Origin: Roseovarius sp. Pro17
Lineage (GTDB): Bacteria > Pseudomonadota > Alphaproteobacteria > Rhodobacterales > Rhodobacteraceae
NCBI RefSeq assembly: GCF_035599575.1
Contig: NZ_CP141179.1
Span: forward strand, 2,232,001 to 2,296,000
Direction: 5' to 3'
DNA length: 64,000 nucleotides
Shown here: positions 28,581-37,605 of the stretch, one piece after another
Numbering within the stretch: position 1 is the first letter of the stretch
Layout: each line of letters starts with the position of its first letter
Notes under the pieces: model-generated
Told to the model about the DNA's origin: nothing
The model's input: the letters and a program-made list of their open reading frames with translations, nothing else
Database searches by the model: none
Position numbers and translations under genes: made by a program

Positions 28581-29243
28581 TCAGCCAGCAGGTGGCGGGT
28601 AGAAATCACGGTCGTACATGCGGCTGCTGCCCTCGCGCGGCAGCGCGTCCCGATAGCTCTGCCGCTCGGTGATGCGCTCGAACCATGCGGCCACCTCGGG
28701 AAAGCCGTCCAGTGGGGCAAAGTGGCGCGCCATATAGACCGCTTGCCCCACGCAGATATCAGCGGCCGAATAGCCCCCCGTCAGCAAATAGTCGCGGTTC
28801 TCAACCGGCGTGCTCAGCCGCGCCTCGATCGCGGCGTAGCAATTCAATAGCTGCGCCACCTCGATCCGCTTGGTGGGGTCGCTGCCATCCGCGCCCAACA
28901 CGACATGCTGTAGCGTCAGGGCGGCGACGTGCTGGCTGACCGTTTCGGCAAAATGCACCCAGACCAGCCATGCCATGCGGTCCATGGCACCCGGCAGTTG
29001 CCCGATGCCGCGTTCTGGAAACCGCTCGCAAAGGTATTCCACCATGGCGCCGCTCTCGAACATGCGCTCGCCGTCGATCTCCAGCGCAGGCACGCGGCCT
29101 GCGGGGGATCGGATCAGAAATTCCTCAGTGCGCAACGATCCGTCGAACGGCTTTTCCACCAGCCGGAATTCTACATCCAGCTCGTTCAGCAGCCACAGCA
29201 CGCGCATCGACCGGCTTTGCGGCACATGATAGAGCGTGATCAT
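28581..29243 (-). CDS. Glutathione S-transferase family protein
   Basis: This 220-residue protein has the thioredoxin-like GST N-domain (MITLYHVPQSRSMRVLWLLN, with the catalytic Ser-type site, and GRVPALEIDGERMFESGAM, which includes the cis-Pro and the Glu/Ser pair that hold glutathione). The C-terminal helical domain has GGYSAADICVGQAV with the conserved Asp cap. It conjugates or reduces compounds with glutathione in the cytoplasm; the substrate is unknown. GGAGG lies 6 bases before the ATG at 29243. It is transcribed in the same direction as nuo but ahead of the nuo promoter. Confidence 0.88.
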   Translation of the reverse strand: MITLYHVPQSRSMRVLWLLNELDVEFRLVEKPFDGSLRTEEFLIRSPAGRVPALEIDGERMFESGAMVEYLCERFPERGIGQLPGAMDRMAWLVWVHFAETVSQHVAALTLQHVVLGADGSDPTKRIEVAQLLNCYAAIEARLSTPVENRDYLLTGGYSAADICVGQAVYMARHFAPLDGFPEVAAWFERITERQSYRDALPREGSSRMYDRDFYPPPAG

Positions 29244-29428
29244 CGGTATCCTCCAAGGTAGTGCAGCCAATCCGGCCCACCTGAGCCCTGATCTAGCGCA
29301 GCGGTCGGCAAATTCACATGCCAATCGGGCTCGCCATACCGGACGCAGACGAAATTTGGGAACCTTCCCGGCATTTTGCCTAATGAAAATTTCTATCGCC
29401 CGAAGTTAATTGTGTGGGAGCCGCACAA

Positions 29429-29728
29429 TCATGGCGCGCTTCGGTGCTCTAGCCCGCCGAAACGGTCAATGAAATATTCAAACGCGCGCGGCCCCGCCCC
29501 CGGCGGCGTGCAAGTCACCACCAGCCAAAGCACATCAGAGGTGGCCGGGCGCGCGGTGCAGTCGGTGATCGCCGCGCCCCGCCCCGCCTCGGTCACGTAC
29601 ATTGCCGCGATCCGCTCGATCACTTCCGCCTCGGTCGTGGTCGCGGCTTTGCGGCCCAGCGACAGCCCGATGACGGCACTTGCGGCGACAAGGCCGATCA
29701 GTGGTGCAAAGAACATCCAACGCGGCAT
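29429..29728 (-). CDS. Small membrane-anchored hypothetical protein
   Basis: This 99-residue protein begins with one hydrophobic helix (WMFFAPLIGLVAASAVIGLS), followed by a soluble part with two Cys (ITDCTARPATSDVLWLVVTC) that may form a disulfide in the periplasm. GGAGGAAT precedes the ATG. No family recognised. A 185-base region with no gene that I can see separates it from the GST gene. Confidence 0.6.
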   Translation of the reverse strand: MPRWMFFAPLIGLVAASAVIGLSLGRKAATTTEAEVIERIAAMYVTEAGRGAAITDCTARPATSDVLWLVVTCTPPGAGPRAFEYFIDRFGGLEHRSAP

Positions 29729-29837
29729 GATTCCTCCGTTTGTTCCTCATACGCTGCCTTCATACCCCACAGTGGGGAACCGTGCGGGGCCGCGCATCGT
29801 TTAGGCCCAGACACCGCATGAACCGAAAGGCATCGAC

Positions 29838-30311
29838 ATGAGCGAGAACAACCTGAAATCCACCTTCTGGGACCGTATCACCGACGTCAATGTCGGGATG
29901 CTCTCTGCCAAGGGCACCGCTCCACGCCCGATGGCGCATCACGCGATCAAAGAAGACAACGCGCTGTGGTTCCTGACCGCCGATCATACCGATATCGGCG
30001 AGGATGCCGCAGCAGGCAAGGATGCGCGCTACCAGATCGCCAGCGGCGAAGCCAAGCTATATGCAGTTCTCGACGGCAAGCTCAGCATTGAGACCGACCG
30101 CGCCAAGCTGGATCAGGTGTGGTCGCCCATGGACGCCGCATGGTTCGAAGAAGGCAAGGCCGATCCTGCCGTGCGGCTGGTCCGCTTTAGCCCCAAGTCG
30201 GCGGAAATCTGGGCACATGAGAGCAGCGCCAAGGCGTTCTACGAGATGGCGAAATCCACTGTGACGGACGGCACGGCGGATCTCGGCGATCATGGCAAGG
30301 TCACCTTTTGA
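29838..30311 (+). CDS. Pyridoxamine 5'-phosphate oxidase-like stress protein
   Basis: This 157-residue protein has the split-barrel flavin-binding fold of the general stress protein 26 group: RPMAHHAIKEDNALWFLTAD at the start, KLYAVLDGKLSIETDRAKLD in the middle and VRLVRFSPKSAEIW at the end. Members bind FMN or related cofactors; the substrate is not known. GAAAGG is 9 bases ahead of the ATG. Its stop overlaps the creA start (TGATG), so the pair is probably one operon. Confidence 0.83.
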   Translation: MSENNLKSTFWDRITDVNVGMLSAKGTAPRPMAHHAIKEDNALWFLTADHTDIGEDAAAGKDARYQIASGEAKLYAVLDGKLSIETDRAKLDQVWSPMDAAWFEEGKADPAVRLVRFSPKSAEIWAHESSAKAFYEMAKSTVTDGTADLGDHGKVTF

Positions 30312-30787
30312 TGGGCCGCATCGCGCACATCATCGGGGCCGCTCTGCTAGCGGCCCCTTTCACATTTCAGGCGCCGCAAGCCATTGCCGAAGAGGTCGGC
30401 GAGATTGGCGTCGACTGGGCTGGCAATGACATCGTGATCGAGGCAATCGCCGACCCTGAGGTCACCGGCGTCACATGCCACCTTGCCTATTTCCGGCGTG
30501 GCCTGATCGACAGGCTGGCCAATGGTAACTGGTTCGAAGATCCGTCGAACAGCGCCATCGAATGTCAACAGACTGGCCCGATCAAGCTGGGTGATATCGA
30601 CCGTTCAAAGGATGGCGAGGACGTGTTTCGCGCCAGCCGCTCGATTATCCTGAAATCGTTGAGGGTCAAGCGTATTTATGACGAGGCCAACCGCACGCTG
30701 ATCTACGTCGCGCACGCGCGCGAGCTGACCCAAGGTTCGGCCAAGGTGGCGATATCAACGGTGCCAATCGGGGACGCTGCACAGTAG
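30311..30787 (+). CDS. creA: CreA family periplasmic protein
   Basis: This 158-residue protein has a signal peptide (IIGAALLAAPFTFQAPQAIA) and the CreA core: IVIEAIADPEVTGVTCHLAYF, AIECQQTGPI and ILKSLRVKRIYDEANRTLIY, with two Cys that likely pair. CreA is widespread, and its function is unknown. The ATG at 30311 overlaps the previous stop by 1 base. The gene ends 3 bases before the convergent aminotransferase. Confidence 0.88.
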   Translation: MGRIAHIIGAALLAAPFTFQAPQAIAEEVGEIGVDWAGNDIVIEAIADPEVTGVTCHLAYFRRGLIDRLANGNWFEDPSNSAIECQQTGPIKLGDIDRSKDGEDVFRASRSIILKSLRVKRIYDEANRTLIYVAHARELTQGSAKVAISTVPIGDAAQ

Positions 30788-30790
30788 GGT

Positions 30791-31996
30791 TCAATCCTGC
30801 CCATGCCCCTGCCAGACCGCACCCACCTCGGCGCGAATTATACGCGCGATCAGCGCGCAATCGTCTAGGGTAAAGGTCAGAGGCAGGCGCATGTCTACAA
30901 TCCCGCGCAGCACCCTGTCGCTGGTCGGCATGCGCGCGCTGGGGGCGTAGTGCCAGCTATCATAGCGGCTGGTGAACCCCTCTGGCTCGGCCCCGCCGAA
31001 CCATTTCAGGTGGACGCCCCGCGCGGCGCAACGGGACAGCACCTCGCCCACAGCTTCGTCCGACCAGTCCAGCAACAGGAACTGGATTGATGAGCCGACA
31101 AAGCGCTCTTCCTCGGGCCGCTCGACTACTGTCAGGCCGGGCGTGCCGTGCAAGCCATCCTCGACGGCGCGGTATCGCGCGGTCCAGGCCGCGCATTGTG
31201 CCTCCAACCGCCGCAACTGGGGCCGTAGGATCGCGGCGCGCAGGTTATCCATGCGCCCCGACACGTTGGGCGTGACGTATTTCGCCCGCTCAAATGCCTC
31301 TTCGGGCGGCTGGGTGCCATGGCGGGAATAGAGCATGTATGACCCCGACAGCAGGATCGCCCGCGCGGCCACATCGTCGTCATCGGTAATCAGCAGACCA
31401 CCCTCGCCCGCATTCATATGTTTGTAGGTCTGCACCGAATAGCAGCCAATCAGCCCATCGCGCCCCGACATGCGCCCGCGCCACGCCGCGCCCATCGTAT
31501 GCGCGCAATCCTCGATAACTATCACGCCTGCTTCGTTACAAATCTGCATCAGCCGATCCATGTCCGCCAGATGCCCACGCATATGGCTAAGCATCAGCAC
31601 TTTCGCCTCGCCAGCCTTGGCGGCCAGGTCGTCCAGATCAATGGTCAGATGCTCGCTCACCCCGACGAATACCGGCACGGCACCAACGCCCGCAATCGCC
31701 CCCGGCACCGGCGCGAGGGTGAATGCGTTGGTCAACACCTTGTCGCCCGGCCCTATGCCAACCGCGCGCAAGGCCGCGCCCATCGCATAGCCCCCCGAGG
31801 CCACTGCCAGCGCGTATTTGGCCCCGGTGTAGGACGCAAACTCACGCTCCAGCGCGGCCACCTCACCATCTTCGGTGTTATATCGGTGCAGCCGCCCCGA
31901 ACGCATGACCGCGACAGCCGCCTCAATGGCGTCCTCGGGAATCGGCTCTTGCTGGGTAAAGCTGCCGGTGAAGCGTTCCTGCCCCGCGCCGCTCAT
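30791..31996 (-). CDS. DegT/DnrJ/EryC1/StrS-family aminotransferase
   Basis: This 401-residue PLP-dependent enzyme resembles sugar aminotransferases. VIVIEDCAHTMGAAW carries the Asp and His of the cofactor site, and SVQTYKHMNAGEGGLL carries the Lys that binds PLP. The N-terminus (RSGRLHRYNTEDGEVAALER) is typical. Family members convert keto-sugars to amino sugars for surface polysaccharides or antibiotics; here the substrate is unknown. It overlaps the upstream gph-like gene by 4 bases and lies close to glmU-glmS, which supply UDP-GlcNAc. Confidence 0.83.
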   Translation of the reverse strand: MSGAGQERFTGSFTQQEPIPEDAIEAAVAVMRSGRLHRYNTEDGEVAALEREFASYTGAKYALAVASGGYAMGAALRAVGIGPGDKVLTNAFTLAPVPGAIAGVGAVPVFVGVSEHLTIDLDDLAAKAGEAKVLMLSHMRGHLADMDRLMQICNEAGVIVIEDCAHTMGAAWRGRMSGRDGLIGCYSVQTYKHMNAGEGGLLITDDDDVAARAILLSGSYMLYSRHGTQPPEEAFERAKYVTPNVSGRMDNLRAAILRPQLRRLEAQCAAWTARYRAVEDGLHGTPGLTVVERPEEERFVGSSIQFLLLDWSDEAVGEVLSRCAARGVHLKWFGGAEPEGFTSRYDSWHYAPSARMPTSDRVLRGIVDMRLPLTFTLDDCALIARIIRAEVGAVWQGHGQD

Positions 31997-32655
31997 GGCA
32001 GCAGCCGCGCGGCAATGGCGGGCAGGTCTGCGAAATCCTCCAGCAGTGCATCAGGGGCGAGTGCGCGCATGTCCGACCCATTGGGGCCAAAGGTCACCAG
32101 CACCGACGGCACGCCAGCCGCGCGCGCGGTCGTGTGATCCGTGATCGTGTCACCTACCAGCAGACAGCGCGCCGGATCGCCGCCAGCGCGGCGCGCAGCC
32201 TCGCGCAGCGGCTCGGGGTCGGGTTTGCGCACAGCCAATGTGTCAGCGCCGATCAAAGCGCCGAACAGATCCAACGCCCCCATGTTCTGCAACAGTTTGC
32301 GCGCTAGGTACTCCGGCTTATTTGTGCAGATCGCGACTTTGAAATCCGCATCGTAAAGTGCCGCAACCGCCTTCAGCGCACCGGGGTAAAACACCGTATG
32401 CGTATCGATCTGATCCTCATAAGCATTCAGCAACATAGGGTAATACCGATCCAGCAGCACCGGGTCAGGCGCGCGGCCCATCCTCTCGAGTCCCAGCAAC
32501 AGCATCGCGCGCGCCCCGCAAAGTGCGGTGCCTGCATCTGCGACGGTCAATTGATCGCCTGCACCCATATCGCGAAAGCAGACATTGGCAGCGGCCACCA
32601 GATCGCCGCTGGTATCGGCCAGCGTTCCATCCAGATCAAAGATAACGCTGCGCAT
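31993..32655 (-). CDS. gph: HAD-family phosphatase, probable phosphoglycolate phosphatase
   Basis: This 220-residue HAD hydrolase shows all four motifs: FDLDGTLADTSG (nucleophile Asp), ICTNKPEYLARKLL, RKPDPEPL and VGDTITDHTTARAAG. The helical cap and length fit phosphoglycolate phosphatase, which clears 2-phosphoglycolate. Because it is coupled by a 4-base overlap to a sugar aminotransferase, a sugar-phosphate substrate is an alternative. A TATAAT box lies 15-20 bases ahead of the start. Confidence 0.75.
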   Translation of the reverse strand: MRSVIFDLDGTLADTSGDLVAAANVCFRDMGAGDQLTVADAGTALCGARAMLLLGLERMGRAPDPVLLDRYYPMLLNAYEDQIDTHTVFYPGALKAVAALYDADFKVAICTNKPEYLARKLLQNMGALDLFGALIGADTLAVRKPDPEPLREAARRAGGDPARCLLVGDTITDHTTARAAGVPSVLVTFGPNGSDMRALAPDALLEDFADLPAIAARLLP

Positions 32656-32670
32656 CGCGGTACTCCCACT

Positions 32671-32676
32671 ATTATA
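32671..32676 (-). promoter_or_regulatory. Perfect -10 box (TATAAT) ahead of gph
   Basis: On the minus strand TATAAT is followed by AGTGGGAGTACCGCG and the gph ATG, giving a very short leader. No clear -35 box is visible, so the call rests on the exact -10 match. Confidence 0.35.
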
Positions 32677-32811
32677 CTACAGACGGTGCCCAGCGGCGCT
32701 TTTTCGCCCGCCCTGTTACATTCGGAAATCTAGTTTGATCACCCGCTGCCTTGCACCTGCGCCTGAGCCAGATAAAACGGGCAGGCTCCGGATACAAAGG
32801 GAATCTTGTCA

Positions 32812-34167
32812 ATGAGCACTGCCCTCATCGTCCTTGCCGCCGGTAAGGGCACGCGCATGAAATCGGAAATGCCTAAGGTTCTGCACCCCATAGCGGGCGC
32901 GCCGATGCTGATCCACGCCCTGCGCGCCGGCGCCGCGCTGGAGCCGCAGCGCATCGTGGTCATCACCGGCCACGGCGCTGAGGCGGTCGAGGCGGCGGCA
33001 ATAGACCATGACCCCGATATCCAAACCGCCCGGCAGGAGCAGCAACTGGGCACTGCCCATGCTGTCGCGCAAGCACGCAGCGCATTAGCGGGCCATGAGG
33101 GCAACGCGCTGATCCTCTATGGCGACACACCCTTTATTCAGGCCGAAACGCTAGAGCGGATGATTGACGCGCGGCGCGACCATGACATGGTCGTGCTGGG
33201 ATTCGAGGCCGCCGATCCGGGCCGCTATGGGCGTCTGGTAATGAACGGTTCCGCGCTGGAACGAATCGTCGAATTCAAGGACGCGTCAGATCAAGAGCGC
33301 GCCATAACATTCTGTAATTCTGGAGTTATTGCGGCGGATAGCCATGTTCTTTTCGACCTGATCGACGCGGTCGGCAACGACAATGCCTCTGGCGAGTATT
33401 ACCTAACCGACATCATCAGCATCGCCCGCGAACGGGGCCTCACCGCTACCGCCATCGCCTGCGATGAGGCCGAGACGCTGGGCGTCAATTCGCGTGAGGA
33501 ACTCGCCGCCGCCGAGATGCTGTTTCAGGCCCGCGCCCGCGCCGAGGCGTTCGAGGACGGCGTAACCTTTTATGCCCCCGATAGCGTCTATTTCTCATTC
33601 GACACCGTCATCGGACGCGATGCGCTGCTCGAACAGAACATCGTCTTTGGCCCCGGCGTCACGGTGGAAAGTGGCGCGCATATACGCGCTTTCAGCCACC
33701 TTGAGGGATGCCATGTCGCGCGCGGCGCCATTGTGGGCCCTTACGCCCGCCTGCGCCCCGGCACCGAATTGGCCGAAGATGTGCGCGTCGGCAATTTCGT
33801 TGAGTTGAAGAACGCTGTGCTGGATACCGGCGCCAAAGTGAACCACCTCAGCTACATAGGCGACGCGCATCTGGGCGCAGCTAGTAATGTCGGTGCGGGG
33901 ACGGTCACGTGCAACTATGACGGTGTGATGAAGCATCACACAGAGATCGGCGCGCACGCCTTCATCGGATCCAGCACGATGCTGGTAGCGCCGGTCAGCA
34001 TCGGCGATCACGCGATGACGGCGTCAGGCTCGGTCATCACGCAGGATGTGCCTGAGGGGGCGTTGGCACTTGCGCGTTCGCGGCAGGTGAATAGGCCAGG
34101 CCTCGCACGCAAATTGTTCGAAATGTTAAAGCAAACCAGAGATAAACGCGAAAAAGGGGCAGTATAA
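32812..34167 (+). CDS. glmU: Bifunctional GlcNAc-1-P uridyltransferase/GlcN-1-P acetyltransferase
   Basis: This 451-residue enzyme makes UDP-GlcNAc for peptidoglycan and lipid A. The N-terminal nucleotidyltransferase has LAAGKGTRMKSEMPKVLHPI and QLGTAHAV, then YGDTPFI. The C-terminal left-handed beta-helix (RLRPGTELAEDVRVGNFVEL, GAGTVTCNYDG, FIGSSTMLVAPV) carries the acetyltransferase. AAGGGA precedes the ATG at 32812. Its TAA stop overlaps the glmS ATG by 1 base. Confidence 0.96.
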   Translation: MSTALIVLAAGKGTRMKSEMPKVLHPIAGAPMLIHALRAGAALEPQRIVVITGHGAEAVEAAAIDHDPDIQTARQEQQLGTAHAVAQARSALAGHEGNALILYGDTPFIQAETLERMIDARRDHDMVVLGFEAADPGRYGRLVMNGSALERIVEFKDASDQERAITFCNSGVIAADSHVLFDLIDAVGNDNASGEYYLTDIISIARERGLTATAIACDEAETLGVNSREELAAAEMLFQARARAEAFEDGVTFYAPDSVYFSFDTVIGRDALLEQNIVFGPGVTVESGAHIRAFSHLEGCHVARGAIVGPYARLRPGTELAEDVRVGNFVELKNAVLDTGAKVNHLSYIGDAHLGAASNVGAGTVTCNYDGVMKHHTEIGAHAFIGSSTMLVAPVSIGDHAMTASGSVITQDVPEGALALARSRQVNRPGLARKLFEMLKQTRDKREKGAV

Positions 34168-35990
34168 TGTGCGGTATTGTAGGGATGCTCGGCCAGCACG
34201 AAGTCGCTCCGACGCTGGTCGAAGCGCTAAAGCGTTTGGAATATCGCGGCTATGACAGCGCCGGAATCGCGACGATCAACGATGGCGTGCTGGACCGCCG
34301 CCGCGCCATCGGCAAGCTGGTGAACCTCAGCGATTTGCTGGTGCACGAACCGCTGGCAGGCAAGTCGGGCATCGGCCATACCCGCTGGGCCACGCATGGC
34401 GCACCGACTCTGACCAACACGCACCCGCATCGCGCGGGCCGCGTTGCCGTCGTGCATAACGGCATCATCGAAAACTACCGCGAACTGCGCGCCTATCTGG
34501 CCAAGGTCGGTATCGCCTACCAGACCGAAACCGACACCGAAACCGTCGCCCTGCTTGCGCAGCATTATCTAGACGAGGGCGCGACACCGGAAGAGGCGGC
34601 GCGCTGCACGGTCGCGCGGCTGGAGGGGGCATATGCCCTCGCATTCCTCTTTGACGGCGAGCCGGATTTGATGATCGCGGCACGCAAGGGCAGCCCACTG
34701 GCCATTGGCCATGGCGAGGGCGAGGTCTATATCGGCTCGGACGCGATCGCGCTGGCACCGATGACAGACCGCGTCACCTATCTGGAAGAGGGCGATTGCG
34801 CGGTTCTGACGCGCAGCTCGATCAAGATTACGGACGCAGCAGGTCAGGCCGTCCAGCGCGAGGCGCGCACAATCCGCATAGACGCGGCGCGCATCGACAA
34901 GGCCGGGCACAAACATTTCATGTCCAAGGAAATCGCCGAGCAGCCCACAGTCGTCAGTGAAACGCTGGCCGCATACATCGCACCCGATGCCAGCGACATC
35001 AACCTTCCCGGAGAAGGTATTGATTTTAAATCCATAAGAAGGATCACGATGGCGTCGTGCGGCACCGCTTATTACGCTTGCCTGACCGCCAAATACTGGT
35101 TTGAGCAATTGGCTGGCATACCGGTCGAGGTCGATTTCGCCTCCGAGTTCCGCTACCGCGAGCCGCCAATCACCGAAGGGACGGCCGCACTTTTCGTCAG
35201 CCAGTCAGGCGAAACGGCAGACACGTTGGCCGCGCTGCGCTACTGCGCGGGCAAGGCGCAGACGATCCTCTCCGTGACCAACGTGCCCGAAAGTTCGATC
35301 GCACGCGAAAGCGATCTGAATATGCCCATTTACGCGGGCGCCGAGATCGGCGTGGCATCGACCAAGGCATTCACCTGCCAGTTGACCGTGCTGCTGCTAT
35401 TGGCGCTCAAGGCAGCCCATGCACGCGGACGTCTCAGCGACGAAGGGCTCAAGGTCAAACTTGCCGCGCTGCGCGGCCTGCCCGCAACGCTCAATCAGGC
35501 GATGGGTGTCGAAGAGGCCGTGCGTGCGGTATCGCTGCGCCTCGCAAAAGCGCGCGACGTGCTGTTTCTGGGGCGCGGGCGGATGTTTCCGATGGCTTTG
35601 GAAGGCGCTCTTAAACTAAAGGAAATCAGCTATATACACGCCGAAGCTTATGCGGCCGGCGAGCTGAAACATGGCCCGATCGCGCTGGTCGACGAAAAGA
35701 TGCCGGTGGTGGTAATGGCCCCGCGCGATGCCCTCTTCGACAAGACGGTGTCGAACATGCAAGAGGTGATGGCTCGCGGCGGTAAGGTGATTCTGATCAC
35801 CGATCACGCGGGCGCCGAGGCGGCGTCGGACGGCGTATGGCAGACCATCGTCATGCCCGATATCGACGACGATCTCGCGCCGATCCTCTATGCGTTGCCG
35901 GTGCAATTCCTCGCCTATCACACTGCCGTCGCCAAGGGCACGGATGTGGATCAGCCGCGCAATCTGGCCAAGTCGGTTACTGTCGAATAA
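34167..35990 (+). CDS. glmS: Glutamine-fructose-6-phosphate aminotransferase (isomerizing)
   Basis: This 607-residue enzyme makes glucosamine-6-phosphate, feeding GlmU. Cys2 in MCGIVGMLG is the glutaminase nucleophile. ALKRLEYRGYDSAGIAT and GHTRWATHGAPT complete the glutaminase domain. Two SIS domains follow (MASCGTAYYACLTAKYW; FVSQSGETADTLAAL; ALKLKEISYIHAEAY), ending in AKSVTVE, the family C-terminus. It is translationally coupled to glmU. The leader holds no glmS ribozyme. Confidence 0.97.
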   Translation: MCGIVGMLGQHEVAPTLVEALKRLEYRGYDSAGIATINDGVLDRRRAIGKLVNLSDLLVHEPLAGKSGIGHTRWATHGAPTLTNTHPHRAGRVAVVHNGIIENYRELRAYLAKVGIAYQTETDTETVALLAQHYLDEGATPEEAARCTVARLEGAYALAFLFDGEPDLMIAARKGSPLAIGHGEGEVYIGSDAIALAPMTDRVTYLEEGDCAVLTRSSIKITDAAGQAVQREARTIRIDAARIDKAGHKHFMSKEIAEQPTVVSETLAAYIAPDASDINLPGEGIDFKSIRRITMASCGTAYYACLTAKYWFEQLAGIPVEVDFASEFRYREPPITEGTAALFVSQSGETADTLAALRYCAGKAQTILSVTNVPESSIARESDLNMPIYAGAEIGVASTKAFTCQLTVLLLLALKAAHARGRLSDEGLKVKLAALRGLPATLNQAMGVEEAVRAVSLRLAKARDVLFLGRGRMFPMALEGALKLKEISYIHAEAYAAGELKHGPIALVDEKMPVVVMAPRDALFDKTVSNMQEVMARGGKVILITDHAGAEAASDGVWQTIVMPDIDDDLAPILYALPVQFLAYHTAVAKGTDVDQPRNLAKSVTVE

Positions 35991-35993
35991 GCG

Positions 35994-36476
35994 CTATTTT
36001 AGCGAGAAAACCTGCACTTCGGGCAGCCCCGTCAGGGGCGCCTCGATCACGCGCAGGGCGGCCAGCGACATGCGGCTGCCCGCGCCCGCATCGCCGCCCA
36101 AAGGTATGAGGTCCACCTTTACCGACTTACCGTTCGCGGGATAGACTACGCGACCCGGCCCCGGCGCACTGACCAGCGGTGTTTTCAGCCAGAACCCCGG
36201 CTCACCGGGTGCGCCAAGGCTGGCAATGGTAACGCCCAAATCCGCGCCGCCTGCAGCCGGCTGCGCTGCTTTCGCCTTGTCCTCTGCGCTGGTCGTATCG
36301 AATTGCTCGACCGTGCGCGCATTGGGCGGCACTTTTGGCGCAGTGGCAGAGGCGGGCTGCGCGGCCTCCACCGGGGGCGTCGACGACGCGGGCGCGCCGC
36401 GCGGTTTGAGCCAATCAGCCGCTCCGGCGCAGCCTGTGAGCAGCGTCGCCGCTGCAAAGAGAATGATGTGTTTCAT
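35994..36476 (-). CDS. Lipoprotein, Rhodobacterales type
   Basis: This 160-residue protein has a lipobox ([16 protein letters not shown]), an Ala/Pro-rich linker, and a conserved C-terminal part ([40 protein letters not shown]). Relatives are sometimes labelled D-galactarate dehydratase, but nothing here resembles that enzyme and the label is almost certainly wrong. It should be anchored in the periplasm. It is convergent with glmS and divergent from moaA. Confidence 0.72.
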   Translation of the reverse strand: MKHIILFAAATLLTGCAGAADWLKPRGAPASSTPPVEAAQPASATAPKVPPNARTVEQFDTTSAEDKAKAAQPAAGGADLGVTIASLGAPGEPGFWLKTPLVSAPGPGRVVYPANGKSVKVDLIPLGGDAGAGSRMSLAALRVIEAPLTGLPEVQVFSLK

Positions 36477-36593
36477 GCCGTCAGCCTATGGTGCGCGGTC
36501 GCGCCGATCAATCCCTTGCTGCGGGATGCGGCAAAGCCCCGCCCGCGTCATATGCCCCTTGCCCCGCCGCGCTGTGGGCCTTACCTTTTGGGT

Positions 36594-37601
36594 ATGAATA
36601 TGCCCCTTATAGATCCCTTCCAGCGCGCTATTGACTATCTGCGCGTCTCGGTCACCGACCGCTGCGATTTTCGCTGCGTTTATTGCATGTCTGAAAACAT
36701 GACGTTCCTACCCAAAAAGGAGCTTCTGACGCTGGAAGAGCTGGACCGTATGTGCTCCACCTTTATCGGCATGGGCGTGCGCAAGCTGCGCATCACCGGC
36801 GGAGAGCCTTTGGTGCGGCGCGGAATCATGTCGTTTTTCGCCTCGATGAGCCGCCATCTGGACAGCGGCGCACTGGCCGAACTGACCCTGACGACCAACG
36901 GATCGCAATTAGAGCGGTTCGCCGATGACCTTTACGCCGCTGGCGTGCGGCGCGTGAACGTGTCGCTGGACACCGCCGACGAGCAGAAATTCGCGGATAT
37001 CACCCGCTGGGGCCGCTTGCCTCAGGTGCTACGTGGTATCGACGCGGCGCAGAACGCGGGCCTGAGGGTCAAGATCAATGCCGTGGCGCTGAAGGGATTC
37101 AACGAGAGTGAGTTGTTCAGCCTGACGGAATGGTGCGCCAGCCGCGACATGGACCTGACCTGGATTGAGGTGATGCCGATGGGCGATATCGGCAACGAGG
37201 ATCGCTTGGGGCAATACTGGCCGCTCAAAGACCTGCGCGCACGTTTGGCCGAGCGCTATACCGTCACCGACCTCCCCGAGCGCACAGGCGGCCCCGCGCG
37301 CTATGTGAGATTGGAGGAGACGGGCCAGAAGATCGGCTTTATCACGCCGCTCACGCATAATTTCTGCGAAAGCTGTAATCGCGTGCGCCTGACCTGCACC
37401 GGAGAACTTTATATGTGCCTCGGCCAAGAGGATATGGCCGATCTGCGCCCGCCGCTGCGCAATCATCCTCAGGATATTGCCCCACTGGAAGAAGCTATTC
37501 GCGCCGCCATCGCGCGCAAGCCAAAGGGCCATGATTTCGATTATTCCCGCCAGAGCGTGGACGGAAAAATGCCCCGCCACATGAGCCACACGGGCGGCTA
37601 G
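36594..37601 (+). CDS. moaA: GTP 3',8-cyclase, molybdenum cofactor synthesis
   Basis: This 335-residue radical-SAM enzyme starts molybdopterin synthesis from GTP. The SAM-binding [4Fe-4S] motif is CDFRCVYC near residue 23; the second cluster is held by [25 protein letters not shown] is the SAM-contact motif, and the C-terminus ends HTGG, the Gly-Gly tail the enzyme needs. I chose the ATG at 36594 ([20 protein letters not shown]); the long upstream extension overlaps the divergent lipoprotein gene. Confidence 0.95.
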   Translation: MNMPLIDPFQRAIDYLRVSVTDRCDFRCVYCMSENMTFLPKKELLTLEELDRMCSTFIGMGVRKLRITGGEPLVRRGIMSFFASMSRHLDSGALAELTLTTNGSQLERFADDLYAAGVRRVNVSLDTADEQKFADITRWGRLPQVLRGIDAAQNAGLRVKINAVALKGFNESELFSLTEWCASRDMDLTWIEVMPMGDIGNEDRLGQYWPLKDLRARLAERYTVTDLPERTGGPARYVRLEETGQKIGFITPLTHNFCESCNRVRLTCTGELYMCLGQEDMADLRPPLRNHPQDIAPLEEAIRAAIARKPKGHDFDYSRQSVDGKMPRHMSHTGG

Positions 37602-37605
37602 GGGC

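Noticed and set aside
34100..34170. Possible glmS ribozyme in the glmU-glmS junction
   Set aside because: The glmU stop overlaps the glmS start, so there is no room for a ribozyme leader; this class is mainly found in Gram-positive bacteria.
35994..36476. D-galactarate dehydratase label for the lipoprotein
   Set aside because: Only 160 residues, with a lipobox and no catalytic motif of that family; the label is a database error I recall from relatives.
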